The notes under the pieces are model-generated. The model saw only the letters and a program-made list of their open reading frames with translations. It made no database searches and had not been told where the DNA came from. From contig VFGQ01000054.1 in NCBI GenBank assembly GCA_009391605.1, positions 1 through 11,927 of the forward strand: 11,927 nt of DNA, in the 5' to 3' direction. How positions within the stretch are numbered: the stretch's first letter is position 1; each line of letters opens with the position of its first letter. Below are positions 1 through 7,125 of this stretch, piece after piece. Both the position numbers and the translations under genes were made by a program. Origin of the DNA: SAR202 cluster bacterium. GTDB taxonomy: Bacteria > Chloroflexota > Dehalococcoidia > SAR202 > GCA-002694895.

Positions 1-65
1 GGTAGGATTCGAACCTACGACCAATCGGTTAACAGCCGACCGCTCTACCACTGAGCTACTGCGGA
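1..65 (-). tRNA. tRNA-Asn (GTT anticodon), 3' end cut by window edge
   Basis: Read on the minus strand, the sequence folds as a tRNA. The 5' acceptor strand TCCGCAG occupies 65-59. A D-arm with AGCTCAGTGGTAGAGC follows. The anticodon stem is GTCGG/CCGAT, closing the loop CTGTTAA, and the anticodon GTT (bases 33-31) reads Asn codons. The T-arm is GTAGG-TTCGAAT-CCTAC. The 3' acceptor strand, the discriminator base and any CCA lie outside the window, so the gene is partial here, but every part that is visible is intact. It lies 47 bases downstream of clpC on the same strand and has its own extended -10 promoter in that gap. Confidence 0.96.
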
Positions 66-82
66 AAAAGAAAGTAAAAAAA

Positions 83-91
83 ATTATACCA
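83..91 (-). promoter_or_regulatory. Extended -10 promoter of tRNA-Asn
   Basis: On the minus strand, bases 91-83 read TGGTATAAT. This is a consensus TATAAT hexamer preceded by TGN, an extended -10. It would start transcription about 10 bases before the tRNA 5' end at base 65. No good -35 hexamer is seen at the usual spacing, which suits an extended -10 promoter. Read-through from clpC may also contribute, because no hairpin terminator is visible between them. Confidence 0.6.
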
Positions 92-112
92 CTTAAAAAA
101 AAGAAAAGAAAT

Positions 113-2563
113 TTATGCAGATAGTGTTTTCGATTTACTTTTTATATTAGTTTTCTTAAATTTAAGGTTTCCATCAGAAGCAGTGATATTAATTTTAATA
201 CCTTCTGATACTTTACCTGAAATTATCATAGTTGATATTTCATTTTCAATTTTTCTTTGAATTAGTCGCTTTAGTGGTCTTGCACCAAATTCTTCGTCAT
301 AACCTTCAGATATCAGTAATTCTTTTGCAGAATCATTTAAATGGATTTCAATTCCTTTTTCATCAAGTCTTTTCTGAATGTCTTTAATTATCAGATCAGA
401 AATTTGCTTCAATTCATCTTTTGTTAATTTTTCAAAAACAATAATTTCATCAATTCTGTTAATAAATTCAGGTCTGAAAGATTTTTTTAAAACTTTATCA
501 ATTGAAGATCTTTGTTTAACAGCTTCCTGATCTGAAAGATCCTGTAAAAATCCAAAATTATTAGTCATATTATCTGCTGTAATAAGATTACTTGTCATAA
601 TAACAATAGTATTCGTAAAATCTACTGTTCTGCCCTGACCGTCTGTTAATCTTCCGTCATCTAATATTTGTAAAAGTATATTAAATACATCCGGGTGTGC
701 TTTTTCAATTTCATCAAAAAGTATAACTCTATAAGGTCTTCTTCTTACATTTTCAGTTAATTGTCCGCCTTCATCAAATCCAACATATCCAGGAGGGGAT
801 CCAATAAGTCTTGATACACTGTGCTTTTCCACATATTCTGACATATCTACTCTGATCATATTTAATTCATCATCAAACATAAATTCCGACAAAGCTTTAG
901 CAAGTTCTGTTTTTCCAACTCCTGTTGGTCCCATAAATAAAAAGCTTCCAATGGGTTTTGAAGGATCTTTAAGTCCGGCTCTTGATCTTCTTAATGCATC
1001 AGAAATTGATTTGACAGCATTGTTCTGTCCTATAACTCTTTTATGAAGATATTTTTCAATCTTCATTAATTTTTTTGATTCATCATTTAAGAGATTTGTA
1101 ACAGGGATTCCTGTCCATGTAGAAACAGTTTTAGCAATATCTTCAGGTTGAAGAATAATATTAGAATCTACAGGTTTTTCTGTCTGATTTTTTATTTCCT
1201 GTTCAAGAATTATTCTTTTTTCTTTTAATTCTGCGGCCAAATTATAATCTTCTGATTTGGAAGCATCATATTCCTTCAATTTAAGATCTGCTAATTCATC
1301 CTTTTTTACAGAAAGCTCATCTTTAATATCAGTATCTTTATTTTCAATTCTTAATCTGGCTGCTGTTTCATCTATAAGATCAATAGCTTTATCCGGTAAC
1401 AATCGACCACTAATATATCTTTGTCCAAGTTTAACTGCAGAATCTAAAGCTTCATTATTAATTTTAATTTTATGATGATCTTCAAGTCTGGGCTTTAATG
1501 CTTCTAGCATTTCAACCGCGAGTTCTGTATTAGGCTCATTAATCAAAACAGGCTGAAATCTTCTTTCAAGAGCTCCATCTTTTTCTATATATTTTTTATA
1601 TTCTGATTCTGTTGTTGCTCCCATACACTGTAATTCGCCTCTTGATAAAGCAGGCTTCATTAAATTACTAGCATCTATAGCTCCTTCCGCAGACCCAGCT
1701 CCTACAACCGTATGTAATTCATCAATGAATAATATTATGCTGCCATCAGAACTTTTAATTTCATCCATAACAGCTTTTAATCTTTCTTCAAATTCGCCTC
1801 TGAATTTACTTCCCGCAATTAAGGCTCCCATATCTAAAGATAATATTTTTTTATCTCTTAATATACGAGGAACATCATTTTTAACTATTTTTTGTGCCAA
1901 AGCTTCTGCAATAGCTGTTTTTCCAACACCAGGGCCACCAATTAATACTGGATTATTTTTAGTTCTTCTTATTAATGTTTGTATCACCCGAGATATTTCT
2001 TCTTCACGACCCGTAACCGGATCCAGTTTGCCTCTAGAAGCTAAATTAGTTAAATCAGTTGTATATCTGTTAAGAGACTGATATTTCTTTTCAGCATTTT
2101 CATCTGATACTCTATGACTACCTCTAATTTTTTGTAAAGCTCTATAAACTTTTTCTATTTCAATATTAAATTCCCTAAATAATCTTACAACCAAACCTTG
2201 TTGTTCATGACATAAGCCAATCAGAAAATGTTCAGTACTGATAAAATCATCCTGTAATCTTTTACTTTCAGATTTAGATCTTTCAAGTAAGGCTTCAAGT
2301 CTTGGAGATGCGTATACCTGTGATGACGGATATCTCATTCCTATAGTAGATTCCATAGCAGAAACTAATCTGTTTCTTAAAGATTTAACTGCTGTGTGTA
2401 ATTCATCAAATATAAGCATCGGAACACCTTTTTCATGTTCAAGCAAAGCCAATAATATATGCTCAGGATCCCATTGTGTGTGTTTATATTTCCACATTAG
2501 TTCCTGTGACAAATGCAGTACAGCCTGAGCTTCTTTTGTAAAGTCAGATTCTCTAAAAGCCAT
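113..2563 (-). CDS. clpC: ATP-dependent Clp protease, ATP-binding subunit ClpC
   Basis: Hsp100 AAA+ unfoldase that feeds substrates to the ClpP peptidase in the cytoplasm. The 816 residues match the usual ClpC length. Two N-terminal Clp_N repeats lie at about 8-60 and 83-140, and both keep the Glu-His-h-Leu motif (E34, E111); in Bacillus ClpC the equivalent Glu residues bind phospho-arginine. The first AAA+ module has Walker A GGPGVGKT (209-216), Walker B around 277-282 and Arg-finger region ALERRF (331-336). A short UVR-like middle coiled coil (about 430-457) separates ClpC from ClpB, which has a long one. The second AAA+ module has GPTGVGKT (545-552), Walker B ILFDE (614-618) and sensor-2 GARP (760-763). 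The tripeptide FGF at 670-672 sits where the ClpP-docking loop is expected. The tail is basic. The start is ATG with GGAG (2571-2574) 7 bases upstream. No mcsA, mcsB or ctsR is adjacent. Confidence 0.97.
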   Translation of the reverse strand: MAFRESDFTKEAQAVLHLSQELMWKYKHTQWDPEHILLALLEHEKGVPMLIFDELHTAVKSLRNRLVSAMESTIGMRYPSSQVYASPRLEALLERSKSESKRLQDDFISTEHFLIGLCHEQQGLVVRLFREFNIEIEKVYRALQKIRGSHRVSDENAEKKYQSLNRYTTDLTNLASRGKLDPVTGREEEISRVIQTLIRRTKNNPVLIGGPGVGKTAIAEALAQKIVKNDVPRILRDKKILSLDMGALIAGSKFRGEFEERLKAVMDEIKSSDGSIILFIDELHTVVGAGSAEGAIDASNLMKPALSRGELQCMGATTESEYKKYIEKDGALERRFQPVLINEPNTELAVEMLEALKPRLEDHHKIKINNEALDSAVKLGQRYISGRLLPDKAIDLIDETAARLRIENKDTDIKDELSVKKDELADLKLKEYDASKSEDYNLAAELKEKRIILEQEIKNQTEKPVDSNIILQPEDIAKTVSTWTGIPVTNLLNDESKKLMKIEKYLHKRVIGQNNAVKSISDALRRSRAGLKDPSKPIGSFLFMGPTGVGKTELAKALSEFMFDDELNMIRVDMSEYVEKHSVSRLIGSPPGYVGFDEGGQLTENVRRRPYRVILFDEIEKAHPDVFNILLQILDDGRLTDGQGRTVDFTNTIVIMTSNLITADNMTNNFGFLQDLSDQEAVKQRSSIDKVLKKSFRPEFINRIDEIIVFEKLTKDELKQISDLIIKDIQKRLDEKGIEIHLNDSAKELLISEGYDEEFGARPLKRLIQRKIENEISTMIISGKVSEGIKINITASDGNLKFKKTNIKSKSKTLSA

Positions 2564-2603
2564 TAATCATCTCCAAATATAACATATAAAACTTATTACT
2601 AAT

Positions 2604-2632
2604 AGAATATGTTATTTTGATTCTTTTGTCAA
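2604..2632 (-). promoter_or_regulatory. Sigma-70-type promoter of clpC
   Basis: On the minus strand a perfect -35 TTGACA (2632-2627) is followed by a 17-base spacer and -10 TATTCT (2609-2604). The predicted transcription start, near 2597, gives a leader of about 34 bases that contains the clpC Shine-Dalgarno GGAG. No CIRCE element is present, and the repeated CAAAA in the spacer does not have CtsR spacing. Control by either heat-shock repressor is therefore not supported. Confidence 0.7.
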
Positions 2633-2660
2633 TATATTTCTTGATACGATATGACTCAAG

Positions 2661-2690
2661 TTTACACGGGGGCAATTATTTATATAGAAT
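2661..2690 (+). promoter_or_regulatory. Promoter of the PHP gene, probably giving a leaderless mRNA
   Basis: The -35 TTTACA (2661-2666; 5 of 6 matches) and -10 TAGAAT (2685-2690) are separated by 18 bases. A start 6-7 bases after the -10 falls at the ATG (2697). No Shine-Dalgarno precedes this ATG, which agrees with a leaderless transcript. The promoter lies back to back with the clpC promoter. Confidence 0.5.
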
Positions 2691-2696
2691 AAAGAA

Positions 2697-3341
2697 ATGA
2701 TAATAGACCTTCACTGCCATTCTAATAATTCTGATGATTCATTGCTTAGCATAGATCAAATAGCTATTAATTCCAAAGAAAAAGGAATAGACGGAATATG
2801 TATTACTGATCATGATTATTTTAACAATGAAGAAGAATTAAATAATATTTCAAAAAAATATGATATTAAAATTTTCACTGGAAGTGAAATTAATACTGAC
2901 ATCGGACATATTTTAGTATATGGACTTATAGAATATAAATTTGGAATGCACAGAATAGAATTCCTTCACAAAGAAGTAAGAAATGTAAATGGTGCCATGA
3001 TATGGGCTCATCCCTACAGAAGGATTATCAATGAAAATGAAAAAATGAATACTACTGAATTTAATAACAGAATTAACAACACATCAAAATCAGAAATAAT
3101 TAATCTTATAAACGCGCTCGAAACAAATAATGGCAGAGGTACAGATTTTCAAAATCACTTCTCAAAAAAACTTGCAGAAAAATGCTCACTTAAAATGATT
3201 GGATCAAGCGATTGTCATCTTGAAAAAGATATAGCAACATGGGCAACAAAATTTGAATCAGAAAAAATAGAAACAAATAAAGATCTAATTCAGCAAATAA
3301 TAAATGGTAATTATTCTCCTGTAATAATAAATAACTCTTAA
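2697..3341 (+). CDS. PHP-domain metal-dependent phosphoesterase
   Basis: Small single-domain member of the PHP (polymerase and histidinol phosphatase) superfamily, 214 residues. These enzymes use a bi- or trinuclear metal centre to hydrolyse phosphoesters such as nucleoside phosphates, histidinol phosphate or short oligonucleotides. The metal-ligand motifs are all present in order: DLHCHS (H6, H8), the SDD that follows (D13/D14), TDHD (D38, H39), the E64 region GSEIN, GHILVYG (H71), WAHPYR (H105) and SSDCH (D172, H174). Nothing looks broken, so it should be catalytically active. The substrate cannot be told from sequence; the family also includes nucleotide phosphatases and TrpH/RNase AM-like proteins. 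It is transcribed away from clpC, and its stop codon is 3 bases from the stop codon of the convergent amidase gene. Confidence 0.88.
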   Translation: MIIDLHCHSNNSDDSLLSIDQIAINSKEKGIDGICITDHDYFNNEEELNNISKKYDIKIFTGSEINTDIGHILVYGLIEYKFGMHRIEFLHKEVRNVNGAMIWAHPYRRIINENEKMNTTEFNNRINNTSKSEIINLINALETNNGRGTDFQNHFSKKLAEKCSLKMIGSSDCHLEKDIATWATKFESEKIETNKDLIQQIINGNYSPVIINNS

Positions 3342-3344
3342 AAT

Positions 3345-4745
3345 TTATATATTCGGATGAGCACTACTCCATTGTGTTGAAGTTTCGTATGCTACTCCAA
3401 GAGCACAAATAATTGATTCTGTCATTGGATGTCCTATTATTTGTAATCCAACAGGCATTCCAGAGGAACTTATACCACACGGAAGAGTAAGTGTGGGGTA
3501 TCGATTATAATCAAAAGGTACTGTGAATTTCTGAAATGCTGTGCCTCTGAGATTGTCCATTGGTCCGTAATGAATGGAATCATCAACATAATGAGGGAAA
3601 TCTATAACACAGGGGGCAATTAAAACATCAACATTCTTTAATGAATTTGCAATTAAAGTATTACTTTGATCTCTTTTGTTACAGGCTTCTATATATTCTT
3701 CTCTGGTCACAGAATGCCCTGTTTCAAGCCATCCTCTAAACCATTTGCCATACTCATTTTTACGTGATGGGTAATTTTCAGCATGAGCATATGCAGCTTC
3801 AGAAGTACACAATGTTCTCCAGTATGGCAAGAATTCTTCCACATCGGGCATCTTTACATCCTGAATTTCTAAATTCAAACTCTGTATATCTTTAAGCGCC
3901 TGTCTCACAGCATCTGATATTTCTTTATTAACCCCTTTGCTGGCATAGTTATCATCATATCCAATTTTTATATTATTGATATTTATAGTCGCCGGATCCT
4001 CATCATGTATGTCGGCAACTGAAGTAAAATCATTTTTATCAAATCCTTTTATTACAGAAAACATATCCCACGCATCTTTAACTGAACGGGTCATAGGCCC
4101 CACATGATCCAACGATTGTGCCAGATCTAAAACTCCGTATCTGCTCACTCTTCCATAAGTAGGTTTTAATCCCACTACTCCACAGGCAGCTGATGGGAAT
4201 CGTATAGACCCACCTGTATCACTTCCTAAAGAACCAGTACAAAGCCCTGCTGCTGTGGCAACTCCAGAACCACTTGAAGAAGAGCCTGCCCATCTTTCAG
4301 TATTCCATGGGTTTTTTGGTGCCTGCCTTCGAGGATTATATCCACCCATCGCACCTTCAGTTAAATTAAGTTTTCCAAGAAGTATTGCACCGGCATTTTT
4401 TAATTTGGTAATTACTGTAGCATCATATTTTGGAATAAAATTTTCTAAAACTGCTGTACCTGCCATCGTTCTTACACCTTCTGTGTAACATAAGTCCTTT
4501 ACTCCTATAGGAATTCCATGTAACGGGCCAAAGTTTTCAACAGGAATTTTAGATATATCTTCTGCTGTTTTTAATGCACTTTCTTTCATCAAAGTAGCAT
4601 ATGAAAGAAGTTCTGAATCCAGGGAATCAATTCTATCAAACATAAATTCAGTTACTTCTAAAGGAGTAATTTCCTTGGTTTCATATAATTCCTTTATCTG
4701 ATCAATTGAAAGATAGTGTATTTGATCCTTTATAGTACCACTCAT
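3345..4745 (-). CDS. Amidase-signature family hydrolase (GatA-like fold)
   Basis: Hydrolyses a carboxamide bond, or transfers its ammonia, by the Ser-cisSer-Lys triad. The 466-residue length is typical. By alignment with known members the triad is K83 (in GVKD), S156 (in the AGSSSSGSG stretch) and S180 (in SDTGGSIR), with 24 residues between the two serines as in fatty acid amide hydrolase. The start is ATG with AAGGG 7 bases upstream. It is the last gene of a three-gene minus-strand operon after holA and the PLP enzyme, with a 21-base gap. It is probably not the true GatA subunit: the usual GGSSGGSA of GatA is replaced by a serine-rich variant, and no gatB or gatC is nearby. The real substrate is unknown. 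A small-molecule amide whose product is used by the neighbouring PLP enzyme is possible but is only inference. Confidence 0.9.
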   Translation of the reverse strand: MSGTIKDQIHYLSIDQIKELYETKEITPLEVTEFMFDRIDSLDSELLSYATLMKESALKTAEDISKIPVENFGPLHGIPIGVKDLCYTEGVRTMAGTAVLENFIPKYDATVITKLKNAGAILLGKLNLTEGAMGGYNPRRQAPKNPWNTERWAGSSSSGSGVATAAGLCTGSLGSDTGGSIRFPSAACGVVGLKPTYGRVSRYGVLDLAQSLDHVGPMTRSVKDAWDMFSVIKGFDKNDFTSVADIHDEDPATININNIKIGYDDNYASKGVNKEISDAVRQALKDIQSLNLEIQDVKMPDVEEFLPYWRTLCTSEAAYAHAENYPSRKNEYGKWFRGWLETGHSVTREEYIEACNKRDQSNTLIANSLKNVDVLIAPCVIDFPHYVDDSIHYGPMDNLRGTAFQKFTVPFDYNRYPTLTLPCGISSSGMPVGLQIIGHPMTESIICALGVAYETSTQWSSAHPNI

Positions 4746-4766
4746 ATGAAATCCCTTAATATAATT

Positions 4767-5783
4767 CTATAAATATTCTCTGAAACTATTTGAATAGACA
4801 AACAATGCTGGAGTGCCGCCAGTATGTATAAATACTAAAGCTTTTGATTCATCAAAATATCCTTTTTTAACCAAGTCAATCATTCCTGCAAATGCCTTCC
4901 CGGAATATACAGGATCAAGAATTATTCCTTCTGATCGAGCCAGCAATTTTACTGCTTCAATCATTTCTTCAGATGGGATACCGTATCCTTCCCCAATATA
5001 ATTATCATTGAAAATAATATCATTTTCCTCATAAGATAAACCAAGGTCATAATATTTAGATGTTTCATTACATAAATCTTTTAATTTTGGTATCACGACC
5101 GAAGCATCAGAACTAATTCCCATGCCAACAGCATTAATACCTGACTTTTCAACATCAGCACCTAAAATCATTCCTGTCTGTGTTCCTCCGCTTCCTGAAG
5201 CTGCTACCATGCTTCCAATTTCAATTCCCATATCATTGGCCTGTGATATCATTTCCATCGTCATTGAAATATATCCCAGGCTACCAATATGATTGCTACC
5301 GCCTACAGGAATAAAATATGGATTTTTACCCTTATCTTTTAAATCGTGCATAATATTATTAATAGTATCATCCATTGATAACGTTCCTCCCTTATCTAAA
5401 GCTTCCCCATCTTCATCTATTAAAACCAATTCAGCTCCCAATAATTCATCAAGAAAAATATTTCCATTATAATCTTTTGACCATGAAGGCCTTGCAACAA
5501 TAATACATTTAAGGCCAAATTTTGTGGCAGCTGCTGCTGTCTGCCTGCAATGATTCGACTGAACAGCTCCTGCAGTTATAACCACATCAGCATTTTTATC
5601 CAAGGCATCACCAATCAGAAACTCCAGTTTCCTGGATTTATTACCTCCAAATGCCAACCCAGTACAATCATCTCTTTTTATATATATCTCAGGGCCACCC
5701 AGTTTCTTTGTTAGATTTACCAGATGCTCCAATGGAGTTGGGGAATGTATTAATTTAACTCTTGGATATTTCGATAACTGCAT
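4767..5783 (-). CDS. dcyD: D-cysteine desulfhydrase-like PLP enzyme (ACC deaminase family)
   Basis: Fold-type II PLP enzyme of 338 residues. D-cysteine desulfhydrase converts D-cysteine to pyruvate, sulfide and ammonia in the cytoplasm. The PLP lysine is K49 in GGNKSRKLE, and the SNH motif (76-78) supplies the active-site serine. Later come IPVGGSN, ASGSGGT (the phosphate-binding loop) and HTGGTPALF near the C terminus. Two positions separate ACC deaminase (Glu in YEGK, Leu in HLGG) from D-cysteine desulfhydrase (Ser/Thr and Thr). Here they are Ser (DPVYSGK) and Thr (HTGG), so the desulfhydrase reading is preferred. L-cysteate sulfo-lyase (CuyA) or another D-amino acid lyase remains possible. 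The start is ATG with AAGGAG 6 bases upstream, only 14 bases after holA, so it is co-transcribed with holA. It ends with TAG, unlike its neighbours. Confidence 0.88.
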   Translation of the reverse strand: MQLSKYPRVKLIHSPTPLEHLVNLTKKLGGPEIYIKRDDCTGLAFGGNKSRKLEFLIGDALDKNADVVITAGAVQSNHCRQTAAAATKFGLKCIIVARPSWSKDYNGNIFLDELLGAELVLIDEDGEALDKGGTLSMDDTINNIMHDLKDKGKNPYFIPVGGSNHIGSLGYISMTMEMISQANDMGIEIGSMVAASGSGGTQTGMILGADVEKSGINAVGMGISSDASVVIPKLKDLCNETSKYYDLGLSYEENDIIFNDNYIGEGYGIPSEEMIEAVKLLARSEGIILDPVYSGKAFAGMIDLVKKGYFDESKALVFIHTGGTPALFVYSNSFREYL

Positions 5784-5797
5784 ATTAATCTCCTTAA

Positions 5798-6751
5798 TTA
5801 ATTATTTAATATTTTTGAAGCCATGGCATAAATTAAATCTTCTTCTGGAATAGTAGAAGTCTTAAATTTCAAATCATGTTCAAGTAATATATTGCTTAAA
5901 TTTTTTATTCTATCAAAACTCGTTTGTTTTGCTAATTGTATTGTCAAATTAAAAACATAAGAAGGCAACCCCAGGCTTTTATTAATTTCAGTCATATTCT
6001 GCCCTTCTTCAATTCTACTTTTAGCTGAAGCAATAATTCTTATCTGCCGAGCAATCATAGATATAAGATATGAAAATCCCGCTCCTGAAGCAACAAATTC
6101 TTTTAATTGAAACAACGCTTTTTGTTCCCTAAGCATAATCAAATCATCAACCAGAGCAAATATTTTATACCTGTGTCTTGGGCTCGAAATGTGATTTTTA
6201 ATATCATTAACACCTAAATTATTACTTTTATGATCTGACTTAAATATAACTGATAATTTCTTAATTTCATTAAATATACTCAAACTATCCCAGTCATTTA
6301 TATCAGAAAGATATTTCGCAGCATTGTAATCTAAATCAAGGTCATAGGTAACTGCAAGCGACTGTATCCATTTAATCTCTTCATTTTTATTTGCCGGGTT
6401 ATTAAAAATTTTCTTTTCAAAATTCTTAAATATATATGTTTTTTGAATTTCTTTATTAAGTTTTCCATCCCAGTCTATCAATATACTGTTATTAGGATTT
6501 ATCGAATCTGTAATTATAGAATCTATCTTAGCAATATTAATATTTTTTTCATCAGATTCTATTTTTTTTAATACTATGCACTTATTCTGCTGGAACATAT
6601 CATATGAAACAACTTCTGAAGACAATTGATTTAAATCAATATTATCAAGATAAAAAAAACGATAATCAGAAGAGTTTCCATACTTATTTATAAAGTCATC
6701 TTTAAAATGACTTTTATCATATAAATTTTCACCATAAATTAACAAATTCAA
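5798..6751 (-). CDS. holA: DNA polymerase III delta subunit
   Basis: Delta subunit of the clamp loader, which opens the beta sliding clamp during chromosome replication. The 317-residue protein opens with LLIYGENLYD (3-12), the first strand and loop of the delta AAA+-like domain, which as usual lacks a Walker A lysine. The C-terminal collar domain (about 190-315) carries the family pattern: a FALVDDL helix, ALFQLKEFVASGAG, LISMIARQIR (229-238) and LLEHDLKFKTS (289-299), matching the D-x-x-x-K-x-G/S signature. The N-terminal half is divergent. The start codon is TTG; GGAGAG (6763-6758) lies 6 bases upstream and no better start exists before the conserved first strand. It heads an operon with the PLP enzyme and the amidase. 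It is divergent from the DUF1232 gene, with 52 bases between the two start codons. Confidence 0.9.
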   Translation of the reverse strand: MNLLIYGENLYDKSHFKDDFINKYGNSSDYRFFYLDNIDLNQLSSEVVSYDMFQQNKCIVLKKIESDEKNINIAKIDSIITDSINPNNSILIDWDGKLNKEIQKTYIFKNFEKKIFNNPANKNEEIKWIQSLAVTYDLDLDYNAAKYLSDINDWDSLSIFNEIKKLSVIFKSDHKSNNLGVNDIKNHISSPRHRYKIFALVDDLIMLREQKALFQLKEFVASGAGFSYLISMIARQIRIIASAKSRIEEGQNMTEINKSLGLPSYVFNLTIQLAKQTSFDRIKNLSNILLEHDLKFKTSTIPEEDLIYAMASKILNN

Positions 6752-6757
6752 TATAAG

Positions 6758-6763
6758 CTCTCC
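6758..6763 (-). promoter_or_regulatory. Shine-Dalgarno that fixes the TTG start of holA
   Basis: On the minus strand GGAGAG is followed by 6 bases and then TTG at 6751. The next codons encode the conserved first strand of the delta subunit, so this site decides in favour of the unusual TTG start. Confidence 0.7.
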
Positions 6764-6803
6764 AAGTCAATTTAATGTATACTAAATATAAGGAGAAATC
6801 TAT

Positions 6804-7124
6804 ATGTTTTTATTTAGATTAATTAGCTCAATAAGACTTATATGGAAATTACTGACAGACTCACGTGTTCCGTTCTGGATCAGAATTGCTCTGCCTTTGG
6901 CATTGATTTATGTAATTTCTCCAATTGATATTTTGCCAGATTTCATACCTGTTATGGGTAGAGTGGATGACATAATTGCGATTGTTGCGGGTATTATGAT
7001 TTTATTAAAATTAGCCCCGAAAAAAGTAGTAAACCAATACAAAAAAGACAATAAAACTATCATAGACGGGGAATACCGTGAAGAAGATCAGGAAAACCAA
7101 AATAAAAATGGAAAACCAAAATAA
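6804..7124 (+). CDS. DUF1232 / YkvA-family small membrane protein
   Basis: Short inner-membrane protein of 106 residues. The DUF1232 core lies at about 18-72 and includes the hallmark run ISPIDILPDFIPVMGRVDD (38-56), flanked by hydrophobic segments at about 27-38 and 57-71 that would span or enter the membrane. The tail from 73 on is charged and probably cytoplasmic. The biochemical role of the family is unknown. It has the strongest ribosome binding site in the window, AAGGAG (6790-6795) with 8 bases to the ATG; a TATACT at 6778-6783 could be its -10, but no clear -35 is visible. It is the first gene of the plus-strand operon and its 3' end overlaps hemW. The last residues (ENQNKNGKPK) are encoded by a 19-bp tandem duplication, so the native C terminus may once have been different. 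Confidence 0.9.
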   Translation: MFLFRLISSIRLIWKLLTDSRVPFWIRIALPLALIYVISPIDILPDFIPVMGRVDDIIAIVAGIMILLKLAPKKVVNQYKKDNKTIIDGEYREEDQENQNKNGKPK

Positions 7125-7125
7125 A
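7091..7125 (+). repeat. 19-bp tandem duplication at the DUF1232/hemW junction
   Basis: The 16-base string GGAAAACCAAAATAAA occurs at 7091-7106 and again at 7110-7125, a period of 19. Nineteen is not a multiple of three, so the two copies are read in different frames. DUF1232 reads ENQNK from copy 1 and stops inside copy 2 (TAA at 7122-7124). HemW reads ENQNK from copy 2. The hemW ATG (7108-7110) spans the junction between the copies. Confidence 0.95.

Noticed and set aside
2604..2632. CtsR or CIRCE operator in the clpC promoter, because CAAAA occurs twice.
   Set aside because: The two copies are 9 bases apart rather than the CtsR spacing and lack the GGTC part; no CIRCE inverted repeat is present.
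4255..4488. Open plus-strand frame inside the amidase gene, and similar frames antisense to or out of frame with clpC, the PLP gene, selB, the zinc ribbon and nurA.
   Set aside because: They lie wholly within strongly conserved genes on the other strand or frame, have no ribosome binding site and show no recognisable domain.
3345..4745. GatA subunit of the tRNA-dependent amidotransferase, suggested by the amidase fold and the nearby tRNA-Asn.
   Set aside because: The GatA-typical GGSSGGSA is replaced by a serine-rich stretch, gatB and gatC are absent, and the tRNA is more than 3 kb away beyond other genes.
6771..6786. Palindromic operator around GTATAC in the holA/DUF1232 gap.
   Set aside because: Only the 6-base core is symmetric; the flanking TTTA/TAAA arms are off-centre by one base.
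7078..7107. GTG start for hemW, adding ten residues.
   Set aside because: The extension is low-complexity and basic, its Shine-Dalgarno is weak, and the family normally starts close to the conserved YVHIPFC strand. It cannot be fully excluded.
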